Shown one piece after another: positions 15,327 to 24,057 of a DNA stretch of 26,287 nt. Under the pieces are notes generated by a model, which was given only the letters and a program-made list of their open reading frames with translations, had not been told where the DNA came from and did no database searches. Position numbers and translations under genes: made by a program. The stretch lies in NCBI GenBank assembly GCA_002711465.1, contig PARL01000027.1, forward strand, positions 1-26,287, in the 5' to 3' direction. Within the stretch, counting starts at the first letter, position 1. The number at the start of each line of letters is the position of its first letter. The DNA is from Fidelibacterota bacterium (GTDB lineage: Bacteria; Fidelibacterota; Marinisomatia; SCGC-AAA003-L08; D37C17).

Positions 15327-16623
15327 AATTTTTAATTTTAATCAAATATTTACGATACGAATACCAATTTTAATTTCTATAATTTCTCTATCAATTATTT
15401 CTCTTCTAATATTAGAATCTGCTGGTAGCTATAAAACAGAATTTTTTGGTATGATGTTTTCTAGAGTTCAAAAGCAAATTTTATGGTTATTTATTGGATC
15501 AATTACTTTTATTTTAATACAATTTATAAGGTTACGTTTTTTTCATGAACGAATGTTCCTTTTGTATTTATTTTTTTTAATCTTTATTTTTTTACCTTTT
15601 TTTGCAGAGGCTACAAAAGGCGCACAAAATTGGTTTATGGGCTTTCAACCGTCAGAATTTGGAAAAATAATTATTGTAATTTCATTAGCAAAAGTTTTAT
15701 CAGATAATCAAAAACGTTTATCAAATGTATTTTTTCTTGGTTTATGTTTACTATTAATTGGTATTCCAATAATTGTTTTTATATTACAAAGAGACTTAGG
15801 CGCTGTTCTAGTTTATTCTTCAATAGTTTTACCAATGTTTTATTGGGCAGGCGTTAAATTTTATCTTCTTATTTTTTTGATTTCTCCTATTTTAACATCT
15901 TATACAGTACTTTATATGAGTATTTTTAATTCTAATTCAACAGAATATGGTTATCCTATATTATTACTTTCATTGTATATAATTATAAATTTCACATACA
16001 TTCTAATATTTCTTTTTAAAACTAAAATAAGCAATAATTATAAATTAATATATATAACCTCGTATTTAATTTTTAATTTAATATGTTCTTTCGGAGTTAC
16101 ATTTGGTTGGGAAAGCTTAAATCAAAATAATTCTAACAGATCTGAAGATTTAGTAGGTAGAATTGAAAATTTCATAATACCTTCATTAAATGAGTACTCT
16201 GGCGGCTGGCATATTAAACAATCAATGGTTGCGGTAGGCTCGGGAGGAATTTTTGGTGTAGGGTTAGGCGAGGGGTCCCAAGTTAATTTAAGATTTCTTC
16301 CAGAAGCTGATACAGATTTTGTTGTTGCAAGTATTGCTGAGGCACTCGGATTTGCCTTTATTTTTTTTATAATCATAATTAGTTATAATTTATTTTACTG
16401 GTTGATATTCTACGCACAAAAATCGCCAAATATTTTTAAATCACTATTAATAATAGGCTTTGCATCTATTTTGTTTGCACACATTGTTATAACAATGGGA
16501 ATGGCTGTTGCTTTAGCTCCAATAACTGGAATACCCGCACCATTTTTAAGTTATGGCGGCACTTTTACATTAACATGTTTTTGTATGCTTGGCATCTGTA
16601 ATAATGTTACAAATAACAAATAA
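15319..16623 (+). CDS. rodA: SEDS peptidoglycan glycosyltransferase RodA (altered catalytic Asp position)
   Basis: This 434-residue polytopic membrane protein polymerises lipid II with PBP2. SEDS hallmarks include GFQPSEFGKI, the Gly-rich MVAVGSGGIFGVGLGEGS, FLPEADTDFVVASIAEALG and GIPAPFLSYGGT near the end. It is longer than the roughly 370 residues of E. coli RodA, mainly through an extra hydrophobic region around residues 190-260. The loop before the GGWHIKQS motif, where the essential SEDS Asp sits (DPLGAGYH in E. coli RodA), reads NEYSGGWH. Asn291 or Glu292 therefore occupies the Asp site. It starts inside the end of mrdA. Confidence 0.92.
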   Translation: MNRIFNFNQIFTIRIPILISIISLSIISLLILESAGSYKTEFFGMMFSRVQKQILWLFIGSITFILIQFIRLRFFHERMFLLYLFFLIFIFLPFFAEATKGAQNWFMGFQPSEFGKIIIVISLAKVLSDNQKRLSNVFFLGLCLLLIGIPIIVFILQRDLGAVLVYSSIVLPMFYWAGVKFYLLIFLISPILTSYTVLYMSIFNSNSTEYGYPILLLSLYIIINFTYILIFLFKTKISNNYKLIYITSYLIFNLICSFGVTFGWESLNQNNSNRSEDLVGRIENFIIPSLNEYSGGWHIKQSMVAVGSGGIFGVGLGEGSQVNLRFLPEADTDFVVASIAEALGFAFIFFIIIISYNLFYWLIFYAQKSPNIFKSLLIIGFASILFAHIVITMGMAVALAPITGIPAPFLSYGGTFTLTCFCMLGICNNVTNNK

Positions 16624-16687
16624 CTTATTGGTTGTTTTGCAATTATGATAAATGTTAAATTTAGGTGTCTATACTTTTACTCTTTTT

Positions 16688-17578
16688 ATGATAAAAATAC
16701 TAATTCTATTTTCTTTATTTTTTTATGGTTGCTCTACTACTAAAGAACAGTCTAGTGCTCCAAATATTAATTTTGATAGCGTACTCAAAAATGAAAATTT
16801 ATCTGATAGTCAAAAGTTAATCGAACTTCAGATTCAACTATCCAAACAAGAAGATAAGATTTCGTTAATTAGAAATAGTACTAACAACCTAAGATTTTCT
16901 TTTGATAGTTTGAGATTGAAAAATGATTCAATAATTTTTCTTTTAGAAAAACAAATTGATTCATTTAGAATAGAACAATCTATGCTAATTGGTCCTGAAT
17001 TTTCGAATAATATTATTAAACTTTACAACAAAGTTAATATACTTGAAGATAGAGCTTTTTTTATGGATAGTTTGTATTTTGATTTAATAACAGATATGGT
17101 ATTGATAGAAAACCAAATTTCTTCAATTGAAAATAGTGTCAAAGAAATTGATGCAATTAACAAGAAGTTTAATAATGAATTACTACCAAATAATGCTGAT
17201 AAAAAAATTGATTACAGTTATGACTATAAACTTGCTCATCAACTTTATTCAAGAGGGAATTATAATAAAAGTTTAGAAAAGTTTAATTATTTATTAAAAA
17301 ATAATATTTCAGACGATCTAGCAGATAATTGTCAATTTTGGATTGGTCAAATTTATTTTTCCAACAAAGATTATGAACAAGCAATATATGAATTTCAAAA
17401 AGTTTTGAAATACAAAGACAGTAATAAAAAATCAGAATCTATATATAAAATTGGTTTGTGTGAAATTAAAATCGGAAATAATAATAAAGCAAAGCAAATG
17501 TTTCAAACTATCATAGATGATTATCCAAAAAGTAAGTATTTTAATAAAGCATCAGAATTTTTAATAACATTAAAGTAG
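16688..17578 (+). CDS. CpoB/YbgF-like TPR lipoprotein
   Basis: The protein is 296 residues from this start. MIKILILFSLFFYGC is a compact lipoprotein signal with the modified Cys at 15. An in-frame ATG at 16652 would add 12 residues ahead and is possible, but would push a Lys into the middle of the hydrophobic stretch. The central ~130 residues look coiled-coil. The C-terminal third has three TPR-like units (YKLAHQLYSRGNYNKSLEKF, WIGQIYFSNKDYEQAIYEF, IGLCEIKIGNNNKAKQMF), the arrangement of CpoB/YbgF. That family coordinates outer-membrane constriction with wall synthesis, usually beside tol-pal; here it follows rodA instead. Function is inferred. Confidence 0.75.
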   Translation: MIKILILFSLFFYGCSTTKEQSSAPNINFDSVLKNENLSDSQKLIELQIQLSKQEDKISLIRNSTNNLRFSFDSLRLKNDSIIFLLEKQIDSFRIEQSMLIGPEFSNNIIKLYNKVNILEDRAFFMDSLYFDLITDMVLIENQISSIENSVKEIDAINKKFNNELLPNNADKKIDYSYDYKLAHQLYSRGNYNKSLEKFNYLLKNNISDDLADNCQFWIGQIYFSNKDYEQAIYEFQKVLKYKDSNKKSESIYKIGLCEIKIGNNNKAKQMFQTIIDDYPKSKYFNKASEFLITLK

Positions 17579-17586
17579 GGAAAAAG

Positions 17587-18414
17587 ATGAATGAACCAAA
17601 AAAAAAGATTTTGTTTTTAACTACAGAAATTTCACCTTTCTGTGAAACATATCAACTAGCTGAATTTTCAAAGAAATTTTCAAACTATTTAAATGATGGT
17701 GAGGATTATGATATCAGAATATCTCAACCAAAGTATGGTTTTATCAGCGAAAGAAAGTACATTTTAAGAGAGGTAATAAGATTAAAGGAAGTTCCTATTA
17801 AATTTGATGGCAATGAAAGGATGATGAGTATTAAGTCTGCATTTATTCCTAATACAAGAGTACAGGTATATTTCTTACTCGATAATGATTATTATTTTGA
17901 TATAAACCCATTGATTTATAAATCAAAAAATGGTCACATTAATAAAAATAATTTTGAAAATTTCTCTCTATTTTGCTTATCCTTACTTGAATCTTTTAAA
18001 AAACTTTTTTGGTATCCTGACATAATAATCTGTAACGATTGGCAAACTTCAATACTACCAATGTTATTGAAAAATAATTACTTTGAAAATGAGAAATACA
18101 AAAATATCAAAACAATTAATTTTATTCATTCTATAAATGATCATAGAAAACTTACTTCTGAATGTTTTAGTAAGTTTGATTTAGATGCTAAGTTTACTAA
18201 AAATATGGATATAATTTCTGAATCTATGAAATTTTTTGATTTAAATATTGCCTTAGATGATAGTAAAAAAACTGTATCAACTTCAATTAAAAAAGATAAA
18301 AACCTATCATCAAACTACAAAAAAAATAAATCTAAAATTTTAAAGTATCCTGAAGATAAAGATTCATGGGATGCATTTTATTCAAAATTTAACACTTTAG
18401 TTGATAAACTTTAG
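17587..18414 (+). CDS. Stand-alone GT5-N-like protein (short 'glycogen/starch synthase' relative, probably non-catalytic)
   Basis: This 275-residue protein matches only the N-terminal Rossmann half of GT5 glycogen synthases: KKILFLTTEISPF at the start, PKYGFISERKY, VQVYFLLDNDYYF, and the PDIIICNDWQTSILP helix that corresponds to PDIVHxHDWQT. The C-terminal nucleotide-sugar domain is absent, and the stop is not obviously a frameshift. The N-terminal KTGGLADV substrate loop is replaced by ETYQLAEF (residues 20-27), so the lysine that contacts ADP-glucose is missing. From memory, Bacteroidetes carry similar ~270-residue proteins with the same INERRxxLxEVIRL-type motif, also next to DUF4270 genes. 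A role in regulation or scaffolding is more likely than glucan synthesis. GGG lies six bases before ATG. Confidence 0.78.
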   Translation: MNEPKKKILFLTTEISPFCETYQLAEFSKKFSNYLNDGEDYDIRISQPKYGFISERKYILREVIRLKEVPIKFDGNERMMSIKSAFIPNTRVQVYFLLDNDYYFDINPLIYKSKNGHINKNNFENFSLFCLSLLESFKKLFWYPDIIICNDWQTSILPMLLKNNYFENEKYKNIKTINFIHSINDHRKLTSECFSKFDLDAKFTKNMDIISESMKFFDLNIALDDSKKTVSTSIKKDKNLSSNYKKNKSKILKYPEDKDSWDAFYSKFNTLVDKL

Positions 18415-18437
18415 GGATATTAGCGCGTATTATATTT

Positions 18438-21400
18438 ATGAAAAATAAATTAGTATATATTTTTATTTTAATAATGGGTTCATGTGAAATTAACAATGAT
18501 CCAATTCCTGTATCAAACTTAAATCAAGATAATTTAGAGTATTATAAATTCACATTAGATAATAATCTTTCTGATACCCTTAATACAGTAAATCAATTTG
18601 GAAATTCATCTTTAATATATTCTGGATCTGTTAACGATTCTGATTATGTTTATAGTATTTTTAAGTTTGATAGAAAAATATTTGAAAATTATGATTTGTG
18701 CACCAAAGACAGTATTTCATTTAAAGAATTACATCTAGTTATAGATGTTGTAAATGAGTATTCATTTAGCAGCAATAATAATGATATTAGTGATAATACT
18801 AATAATATGAATGACAACATATCATTTGACGCTCCACCATTTTTTGCATACTGGCTTAATTATGATGATCTCAAAAACAGCGAAAATGAAAATATTATAG
18901 ATATAAATTGGACAGAAGAGGATTTACTCAGTTTTAATAATCTAAATTTATCTACTTATTTTAATTCCTATAATGCAGATAACTCCAAAAGATTATTTGT
19001 AGAGCCTCACTTGGGTAAGTACTATATTAATTTAACAGAAAAAATATTAACTGATGTCAGTGAATGCAGTTCAATAACAGATGAATTGTCTTGTAATGAA
19101 AATTGTATTTGGCATGATAATTTATGCCAATCTCTAAATCAAATAGAAATTTGTGATTCTAATGAAGAAGATAACTTCTTTATTTTATTAACAACAAATC
19201 CAAACGATAATAATTTATATGAAATAGCATCTTCAGAATACACGAGTGACTATTCAAATACAGAGCCATATGTAAATTTAGTCTATGATGAATATCAAGA
19301 AACAATCAAGTCATCTAACAAATTTTTAATCAATAGCACTTCTCCGCAATTTGGTTCTGTTTTATTTATAAAAGATACAATTAATAATAATCAAAATAAA
19401 TTATTCATTGCAAATTTTTTAGACAATAATCTAAATAGTATCAATAGTGAAGAAATCCAAGATTCAGTAATTTGGTCAAATTTAGAATGTAATGGTGAGA
19501 CAGATTTTTGCATTGAATCATACAATTTTTCAGATATGAGTTTTGGTCAAAATCAGAGAGTTTTATTAAATATAGATATTGATTTAATCAATATTGAAAA
19601 TTTCGATGATTATGGAATAAAATTTTGGTTAGATAATATATTTTTTATAGAAAATCAAAATGATCCAAACGGAGATAACTGGTATGATTTGAATGAAAAT
19701 AGTTTGTGGGATGAAAATGAAGGTACTGAAAATAATCAATTATATGACCAAGGAGAATTTTATTTAGATTATGGTTCTGATCAATGTCCTGATAATTATG
19801 AAGATGGGTTAGGAGGTTGTTTATGTAGTTACCCTTACGAAGATTGTGATGAAAGTTTGATGGTATATAATATTGAAGGTACAGAGAATAATAATCAATA
19901 TGATATTGGTGAGACTTTTAGCGACTATGGAACTGATGGATGTTTAGATGATAATGAAAGAGGTGCGGTATTGAATTCAGATGGTTCTATCAATTTAGAA
20001 TTATCATGGACTTGCGGAAATTGCGAAATAAATGATATTAATGAGAATTGCGATGATGACCCAAATAATGACAATTACAATATTGATCCTTCAAATGATA
20101 ATTGGAATGATTTAAATGTTAATAATATATGGGATCAAGGTGAAGGTACTGAGAATAATGGTATATGGAACGAAGGAGAACTTTTTCTTGATTATGGTTT
20201 AGATGGATTATCTGAAAATAATATTGGCTATGAAGATATCGATGGCACAGAGCAAAACGGAATTTATGATTTTTATGATTTAAACGGTGATGGTATTCAA
20301 CAAATCAATGAGTTAGGTGAACCATTTTTTGACTATGGATATGATGGTATTAAAAATTCAGATGAAATAGGTTATAATCCTTCTGGATCACAAGGAGATA
20401 ATTTGTGGAGTTTTAATGAGCCCTTTGATGATTGTGGCATTGATAATGATTGTAATGATAATGATATAAGTGATAATTGGAACATTGATCCAAACTCTGA
20501 CTTTTGGCTAGATTGTGGGTCTGACCATATATGTCCTGAAGATGATGAATATATTGAGCCTGATCCAAATGGAACTGAAAGAAATGATTTATGGGACGAT
20601 TCTTATTGCGAAAACAGTCTTTATCTAGATAGTATTGAATGCGAGAATAGTGGTTTCATTTGGTACGAATCAGAATTTGCAGAAGGAAATGCAGTGTGGA
20701 ATCAAAATGAATTCTTTCAGGATTACGGTATTGACCAAACAAAAGATTCTGATGAATTATTTAAAATTGACAGAAAAATTAACATAAGTGATACTGATAC
20801 AACTTTTTATAATTATTCATCACAGAATGTAGATATTTATCCTGAATATATAAATCAAGAACAGGATAGTGTTAAAGTCTGGATATCGTCAATTTCTACA
20901 AATGAAAACAATACAAAATTAAATTTAGAAATATCATTTTTACATGATATTGATTTATTAGGTTTAGAATTTAGATTAAATCATGAAATTCATTCTACAA
21001 CTGTTAATGATTGGAATAATAAAACCAGAAATATAGCAAAGGTTAATAATGAAAGTTATATAATAGATGCATCTTTATATAATAATAATTTATATCAATC
21101 AAATAATTCATTGTATATGAATCAAGCATATGGTATTTCAAGTAAATTAAATTTTAAGGATTTGGATATTTTTATAAATGAGGCAAAGCAAAATGGATAT
21201 ATAATTAATGAAGTAAATTCTAATTTAAAGTTACATTTAAACAAATCAGATTCATTTGATTTGCAGTCAAGTTCTTATGTTATAAATTTCAATGAATTAG
21301 ATTCAAGTTCAACTAATTTAATATTTTCTTATTTTGTATCAAATAATCCAGACTCTATAATTGTGCCCATAGGAAACTTGTTGCAAAATTATATTAATGG

Positions 21401-21530
21401 AGTTTACAATTATAATGATGGTATCAGTTTAAATTTGGAAACCAATCTTTATCCACCGATTTATAATTTTAATAATATTTTAATTGATACTATACAATCA
21501 CCCACAATACAAATATACTATTACAAATGA
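18438..21530 (+). CDS. Giant Asp/Asn-rich DUF4270-like lipoprotein with DYGxD repeats
   Basis: This 1030-residue protein starts with a lipoprotein signal ending in IMGSC (Cys16). Residues ~30-310 resemble a DUF4270/DNRLRE-type beta-sandwich: SSLIYSGSVNDSDYVYSIFKF, ISFKELHLVID, KYYINLTEKIL and a closing PYVNLVYDE. Residues ~409-775 form an acidic region of degenerate repeats with consensus GTExN...(W/Y)(D/N)xxE...DYGxD, probably calcium-binding. Two Cys/Trp motifs are also present. Residues ~785-1030 form another beta-rich module (VKVWISSISTNENNTKLNLEI). The stop overlaps the next gene by four bases (ATGA), so it is translationally coupled to the barrel protein. It is probably on the outer membrane; its ligand is unknown. 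The DUF4270 call rests on faint similarity plus the neighbouring GT5-like gene. Confidence 0.7.
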   Translation: MKNKLVYIFILIMGSCEINNDPIPVSNLNQDNLEYYKFTLDNNLSDTLNTVNQFGNSSLIYSGSVNDSDYVYSIFKFDRKIFENYDLCTKDSISFKELHLVIDVVNEYSFSSNNNDISDNTNNMNDNISFDAPPFFAYWLNYDDLKNSENENIIDINWTEEDLLSFNNLNLSTYFNSYNADNSKRLFVEPHLGKYYINLTEKILTDVSECSSITDELSCNENCIWHDNLCQSLNQIEICDSNEEDNFFILLTTNPNDNNLYEIASSEYTSDYSNTEPYVNLVYDEYQETIKSSNKFLINSTSPQFGSVLFIKDTINNNQNKLFIANFLDNNLNSINSEEIQDSVIWSNLECNGETDFCIESYNFSDMSFGQNQRVLLNIDIDLINIENFDDYGIKFWLDNIFFIENQNDPNGDNWYDLNENSLWDENEGTENNQLYDQGEFYLDYGSDQCPDNYEDGLGGCLCSYPYEDCDESLMVYNIEGTENNNQYDIGETFSDYGTDGCLDDNERGAVLNSDGSINLELSWTCGNCEINDINENCDDDPNNDNYNIDPSNDNWNDLNVNNIWDQGEGTENNGIWNEGELFLDYGLDGLSENNIGYEDIDGTEQNGIYDFYDLNGDGIQQINELGEPFFDYGYDGIKNSDEIGYNPSGSQGDNLWSFNEPFDDCGIDNDCNDNDISDNWNIDPNSDFWLDCGSDHICPEDDEYIEPDPNGTERNDLWDDSYCENSLYLDSIECENSGFIWYESEFAEGNAVWNQNEFFQDYGIDQTKDSDELFKIDRKINISDTDTTFYNYSSQNVDIYPEYINQEQDSVKVWISSISTNENNTKLNLEISFLHDIDLLGLEFRLNHEIHSTTVNDWNNKTRNIAKVNNESYIIDASLYNNNLYQSNNSLYMNQAYGISSKLNFKDLDIFINEAKQNGYIINEVNSNLKLHLNKSDSFDLQSSSYVINFNELDSSSTNLIFSYFVSNNPDSIIVPIGNLLQNYINGVYNYNDGISLNLETNLYPPIYNFNNILIDTIQSPTIQIYYYK
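19719..20738 (+). repeat. GTExN / DYGxD acidic repeats in the giant lipoprotein
   Basis: At least five units are recognisable, at about 19719-19782, 19875-19940, 20142-20208, 20241-20348 and 20568-20738. Each opens with (E/D/N)GTExN and closes with (D/S)YGxD after a (W/Y)(D/N)xGE stretch. Units 4 and 5 carry insertions, one of them an EF-hand-like DLNGDGIQQINE. DNA identity between units is modest, so they are diverged protein repeats. Repeated Asp/Asn/Glu at fixed spacing suggests calcium binding. Confidence 0.7.
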
Positions 21531-22750
21531 AAATAAAAATTATCATATTAACTTTATTCACAATAATGTATTCTTATGATTCTTATATCTCCTTTTATGG
21601 CTCAGGAGAAAAATTATCTAAACTAAATCCCTCTAATATTTCACTTGGGTGGTCTAAACTTTTTGATTCTAACACAAATCATTACATTGGAAGTTTAAGT
21701 AGTTTATTTAAATCAAATAAAGTAAGGCTTTCAATGGCTAGTGATTTTAATTTTAATTCAATTAATGACAATTTGTACTTTAATCAAAAAATTAATTATT
21801 TCAGCGCACTATTTCCAATTAAAAATAATAAAACAACTTTAGGATTTTCATTATCACCCTTATACCGTATTAATACAAATATCACTGAAAATGAATTTAG
21901 TTTCATTGAAGGTAACGAAGATAATCCTCCATATGCATACAAAACAGAGTATGATTTTGAAGGAGGCCCATCTATTGCTTCAATGATGATTTCTACAAAA
22001 GGTTATGAAGATAATAATTATGAAGCCTTAATTGGTGTTCAGATAAACTATATTTTTGGAAGTTTGTATTCAAATGTGAAGCATAGTGTATTTGATATAG
22101 TTTATGATGAAAACGGTAGTTTTTTGCCCACGAATGAAATTAATGATTACTACACAGGAATTAGTAGTTATTCAGGTCTAGGTTTTGAAATGCAATTTTC
22201 AATTTCAAATAATAAACATCAATTAATAACATCTTTTAATATATTTGATGAAATAGATATTAATTTTTCATATTATGATGATACTGTACCTGAGCAATTA
22301 GAGTTAGGTATAAATCCTGATGAAGAAAATACTTATAAATTTTCATCGCCTTTTGAAATTAATTTAGGTTATGCTTATAAAATTAAGCAAAACAGAAAAA
22401 TAATAATGGAATATTATAATTACAGTCCATATGACTCAAATTCAGATTTTAATTTATTTAATAACTCTGATCTTAATAAAGATAGAATTTCACTGGGTTT
22501 TTATACAACATTATTAGATAATAAATTGTCTATGAGTACTGGTTTGTATTTTATAAAAACTTATAACGATGAATTGGACTCAAATAGAAATGGCCTAACT
22601 TTTGGCTTAGGTGTTTACACAATACCTAACTTCTCAATTGATTTGTGTTTAGAACTAGGTCAAAATGAAATCGAATATAATGAGCCTTTATCTGAAAAAT
22701 ATTTTAATTTATATTTAGGTATAACTGCTGCAGATACTTGGTTTAAGTAA
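21527..22750 (+). CDS. Predicted outer-membrane beta-barrel protein
   Basis: This 407-residue protein has a signal peptide (about residues 1-16, MKIKIIILTLFTIMYS). The body alternates short amphipathic strands and Asn/Asp-rich turns, such as KTTLGFSLSPLYRI, YEALIGVQINYIFGSLYS, HQLITSFNIFDEIDINFSYY, FEINLGYAYKI, LSMSTGLYFIKTY and LTFGLGVYTI. It ends in a strand, YFNLYLGITAAD, finishing with aromatic Trp-Phe-Lys, as barrels often do. There is no recognisable family name. Its ATG overlaps the stop of the giant lipoprotein (ATGA), suggesting that the two form a complex at the outer membrane. Confidence 0.75.
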   Translation: MKIKIIILTLFTIMYSYDSYISFYGSGEKLSKLNPSNISLGWSKLFDSNTNHYIGSLSSLFKSNKVRLSMASDFNFNSINDNLYFNQKINYFSALFPIKNNKTTLGFSLSPLYRINTNITENEFSFIEGNEDNPPYAYKTEYDFEGGPSIASMMISTKGYEDNNYEALIGVQINYIFGSLYSNVKHSVFDIVYDENGSFLPTNEINDYYTGISSYSGLGFEMQFSISNNKHQLITSFNIFDEIDINFSYYDDTVPEQLELGINPDEENTYKFSSPFEINLGYAYKIKQNRKIIMEYYNYSPYDSNSDFNLFNNSDLNKDRISLGFYTTLLDNKLSMSTGLYFIKTYNDELDSNRNGLTFGLGVYTIPNFSIDLCLELGQNEIEYNEPLSEKYFNLYLGITAADTWFK

Positions 22751-22767
22751 AAGAAAGGTAACAAAAA

Positions 22768-24048
22768 ATGCAACTTTATTTAAAAATTTTATTTTTATTA
22801 TTATCAATTTTACTATTTTCATGCACTACATCTAATGTTGTTGTTATTGAAACTGAAACAAACACAAATGTAGTTGATTCTCAGGATGAAGAAATCATTG
22901 AATGTGAAGAAGGAGCACCGCCTTGTGATGTTTTATCTTCTTGGGTATATGATGCTTATATTTCCAATGAATTTGATGAAGTTGTAAATGAGGCTCGACA
23001 TGCTATAGCCTGTAACTGTGCAGTGACACATGCAGATCAAATATATGCTTTTTTAGCAAGAGCATACGTTGAACTTGATGAAGATAATAAAGCAACTCAA
23101 TCAATTGAAAAGGGTTTGTCATATTCTTCTGAAAATTTAGAATTAATTGAGCTTGCAATTTGGAATTCTAAAAGATTAAATAATACAGATGATGAAATTT
23201 CATATTTAGAATTATTAATAACTATAAATGGTTCAGTAAAAAATTATGAAAAACTTTCAGAAGTATATAGAAGAGAAAAAAAATATAATGATCAAATTAG
23301 AATATTAAAAGAATGGTTAAAAATTGATCCAGATAATAACAAACCAAATGAAGAACTTAAATTAGCATTTAAAAATACTGGTAGAGATGAATTTGAAATT
23401 GATAAAGATAGGTGCAATAAAAATCCAGAAAATTTTGACTATTGTTTCACTTATGCAGAAAATTTAATAAATTCTAAAAGATTTGATGAAGCCTTATCTG
23501 TAATGAATAATATGAAAAAAAGGCATTCAAAAAGTGAAAAACTATTAAGCACAATAGGTGAAGTTAGTATCAGTAATTATGAAATTGATAATGCCCTTGA
23601 GACATACAAACAATTAATCAAACTTAATACTGATGAACCTATGTATTTGATAGAAATATCAAAAATATATCAAGATAAAGAAAAGTTTGGTCAAGCACAT
23701 AAATTTGCAAAAAAGGCTCTCAGAATGAATGCAACAGGTCAATCAATTTATAATTTTGCTGAACTTTTGAAAAATACTGTGGAATCATGTAGTGATGATA
23801 ATCTAAAATTAGAAGATAAGGCAGTCTATGAGATTGCTTATAAGTATTACAGACAAGCTTTTAAAAAAGGTAATAAAGAGTCTAAAAATATGATTAGTTG
23901 GTTTAAAGAAAATAAAAATTCTGTTTTACCAACTTTAGAAGATTGGTTTTTGATTGATAATGATAATAACGAACTAACTCCAATTGAAATTAATCCAAAT
24001 AATTCATGTTATTCATGGGTTGAACAGTCAGTTGAAAGAATTAATTAA
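22768..24048 (+). CDS. TPR-repeat lipoprotein
   Basis: This 426-residue protein has a lipoprotein signal ending in LLFSC (Cys19), followed by an acidic, low-complexity linker and four Cys (CEEGAPPC and CNC). The rest is helical and TPR-like. Units include IYAFLARAYVELDEDNKATQ, YEKLSEVYRREKKYNDQIRI, YCFTYAENLINSKRFDEALS and YLIEISKIYQDKEKFGQAHK. TPR lipoproteins usually act as adaptors in envelope assembly. GAAAGG precedes the ATG. It sits 17 bases after the barrel gene and is probably in the same operon; the specific partner is unknown. Confidence 0.78.
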   Translation: MQLYLKILFLLLSILLFSCTTSNVVVIETETNTNVVDSQDEEIIECEEGAPPCDVLSSWVYDAYISNEFDEVVNEARHAIACNCAVTHADQIYAFLARAYVELDEDNKATQSIEKGLSYSSENLELIELAIWNSKRLNNTDDEISYLELLITINGSVKNYEKLSEVYRREKKYNDQIRILKEWLKIDPDNNKPNEELKLAFKNTGRDEFEIDKDRCNKNPENFDYCFTYAENLINSKRFDEALSVMNNMKKRHSKSEKLLSTIGEVSISNYEIDNALETYKQLIKLNTDEPMYLIEISKIYQDKEKFGQAHKFAKKALRMNATGQSIYNFAELLKNTVESCSDDNLKLEDKAVYEIAYKYYRQAFKKGNKESKNMISWFKENKNSVLPTLEDWFLIDNDNNELTPIEINPNNSCYSWVEQSVERIN

Positions 24049-24057
24049 AGGATATTT

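Noticed and set aside
17587..18414. Calling this gene glgA (glycogen synthase)
   Set aside because: The C-terminal glycosyltransferase domain and the KTGGLADV loop are absent, so catalysis is unlikely; only the N-terminal fold is shared.
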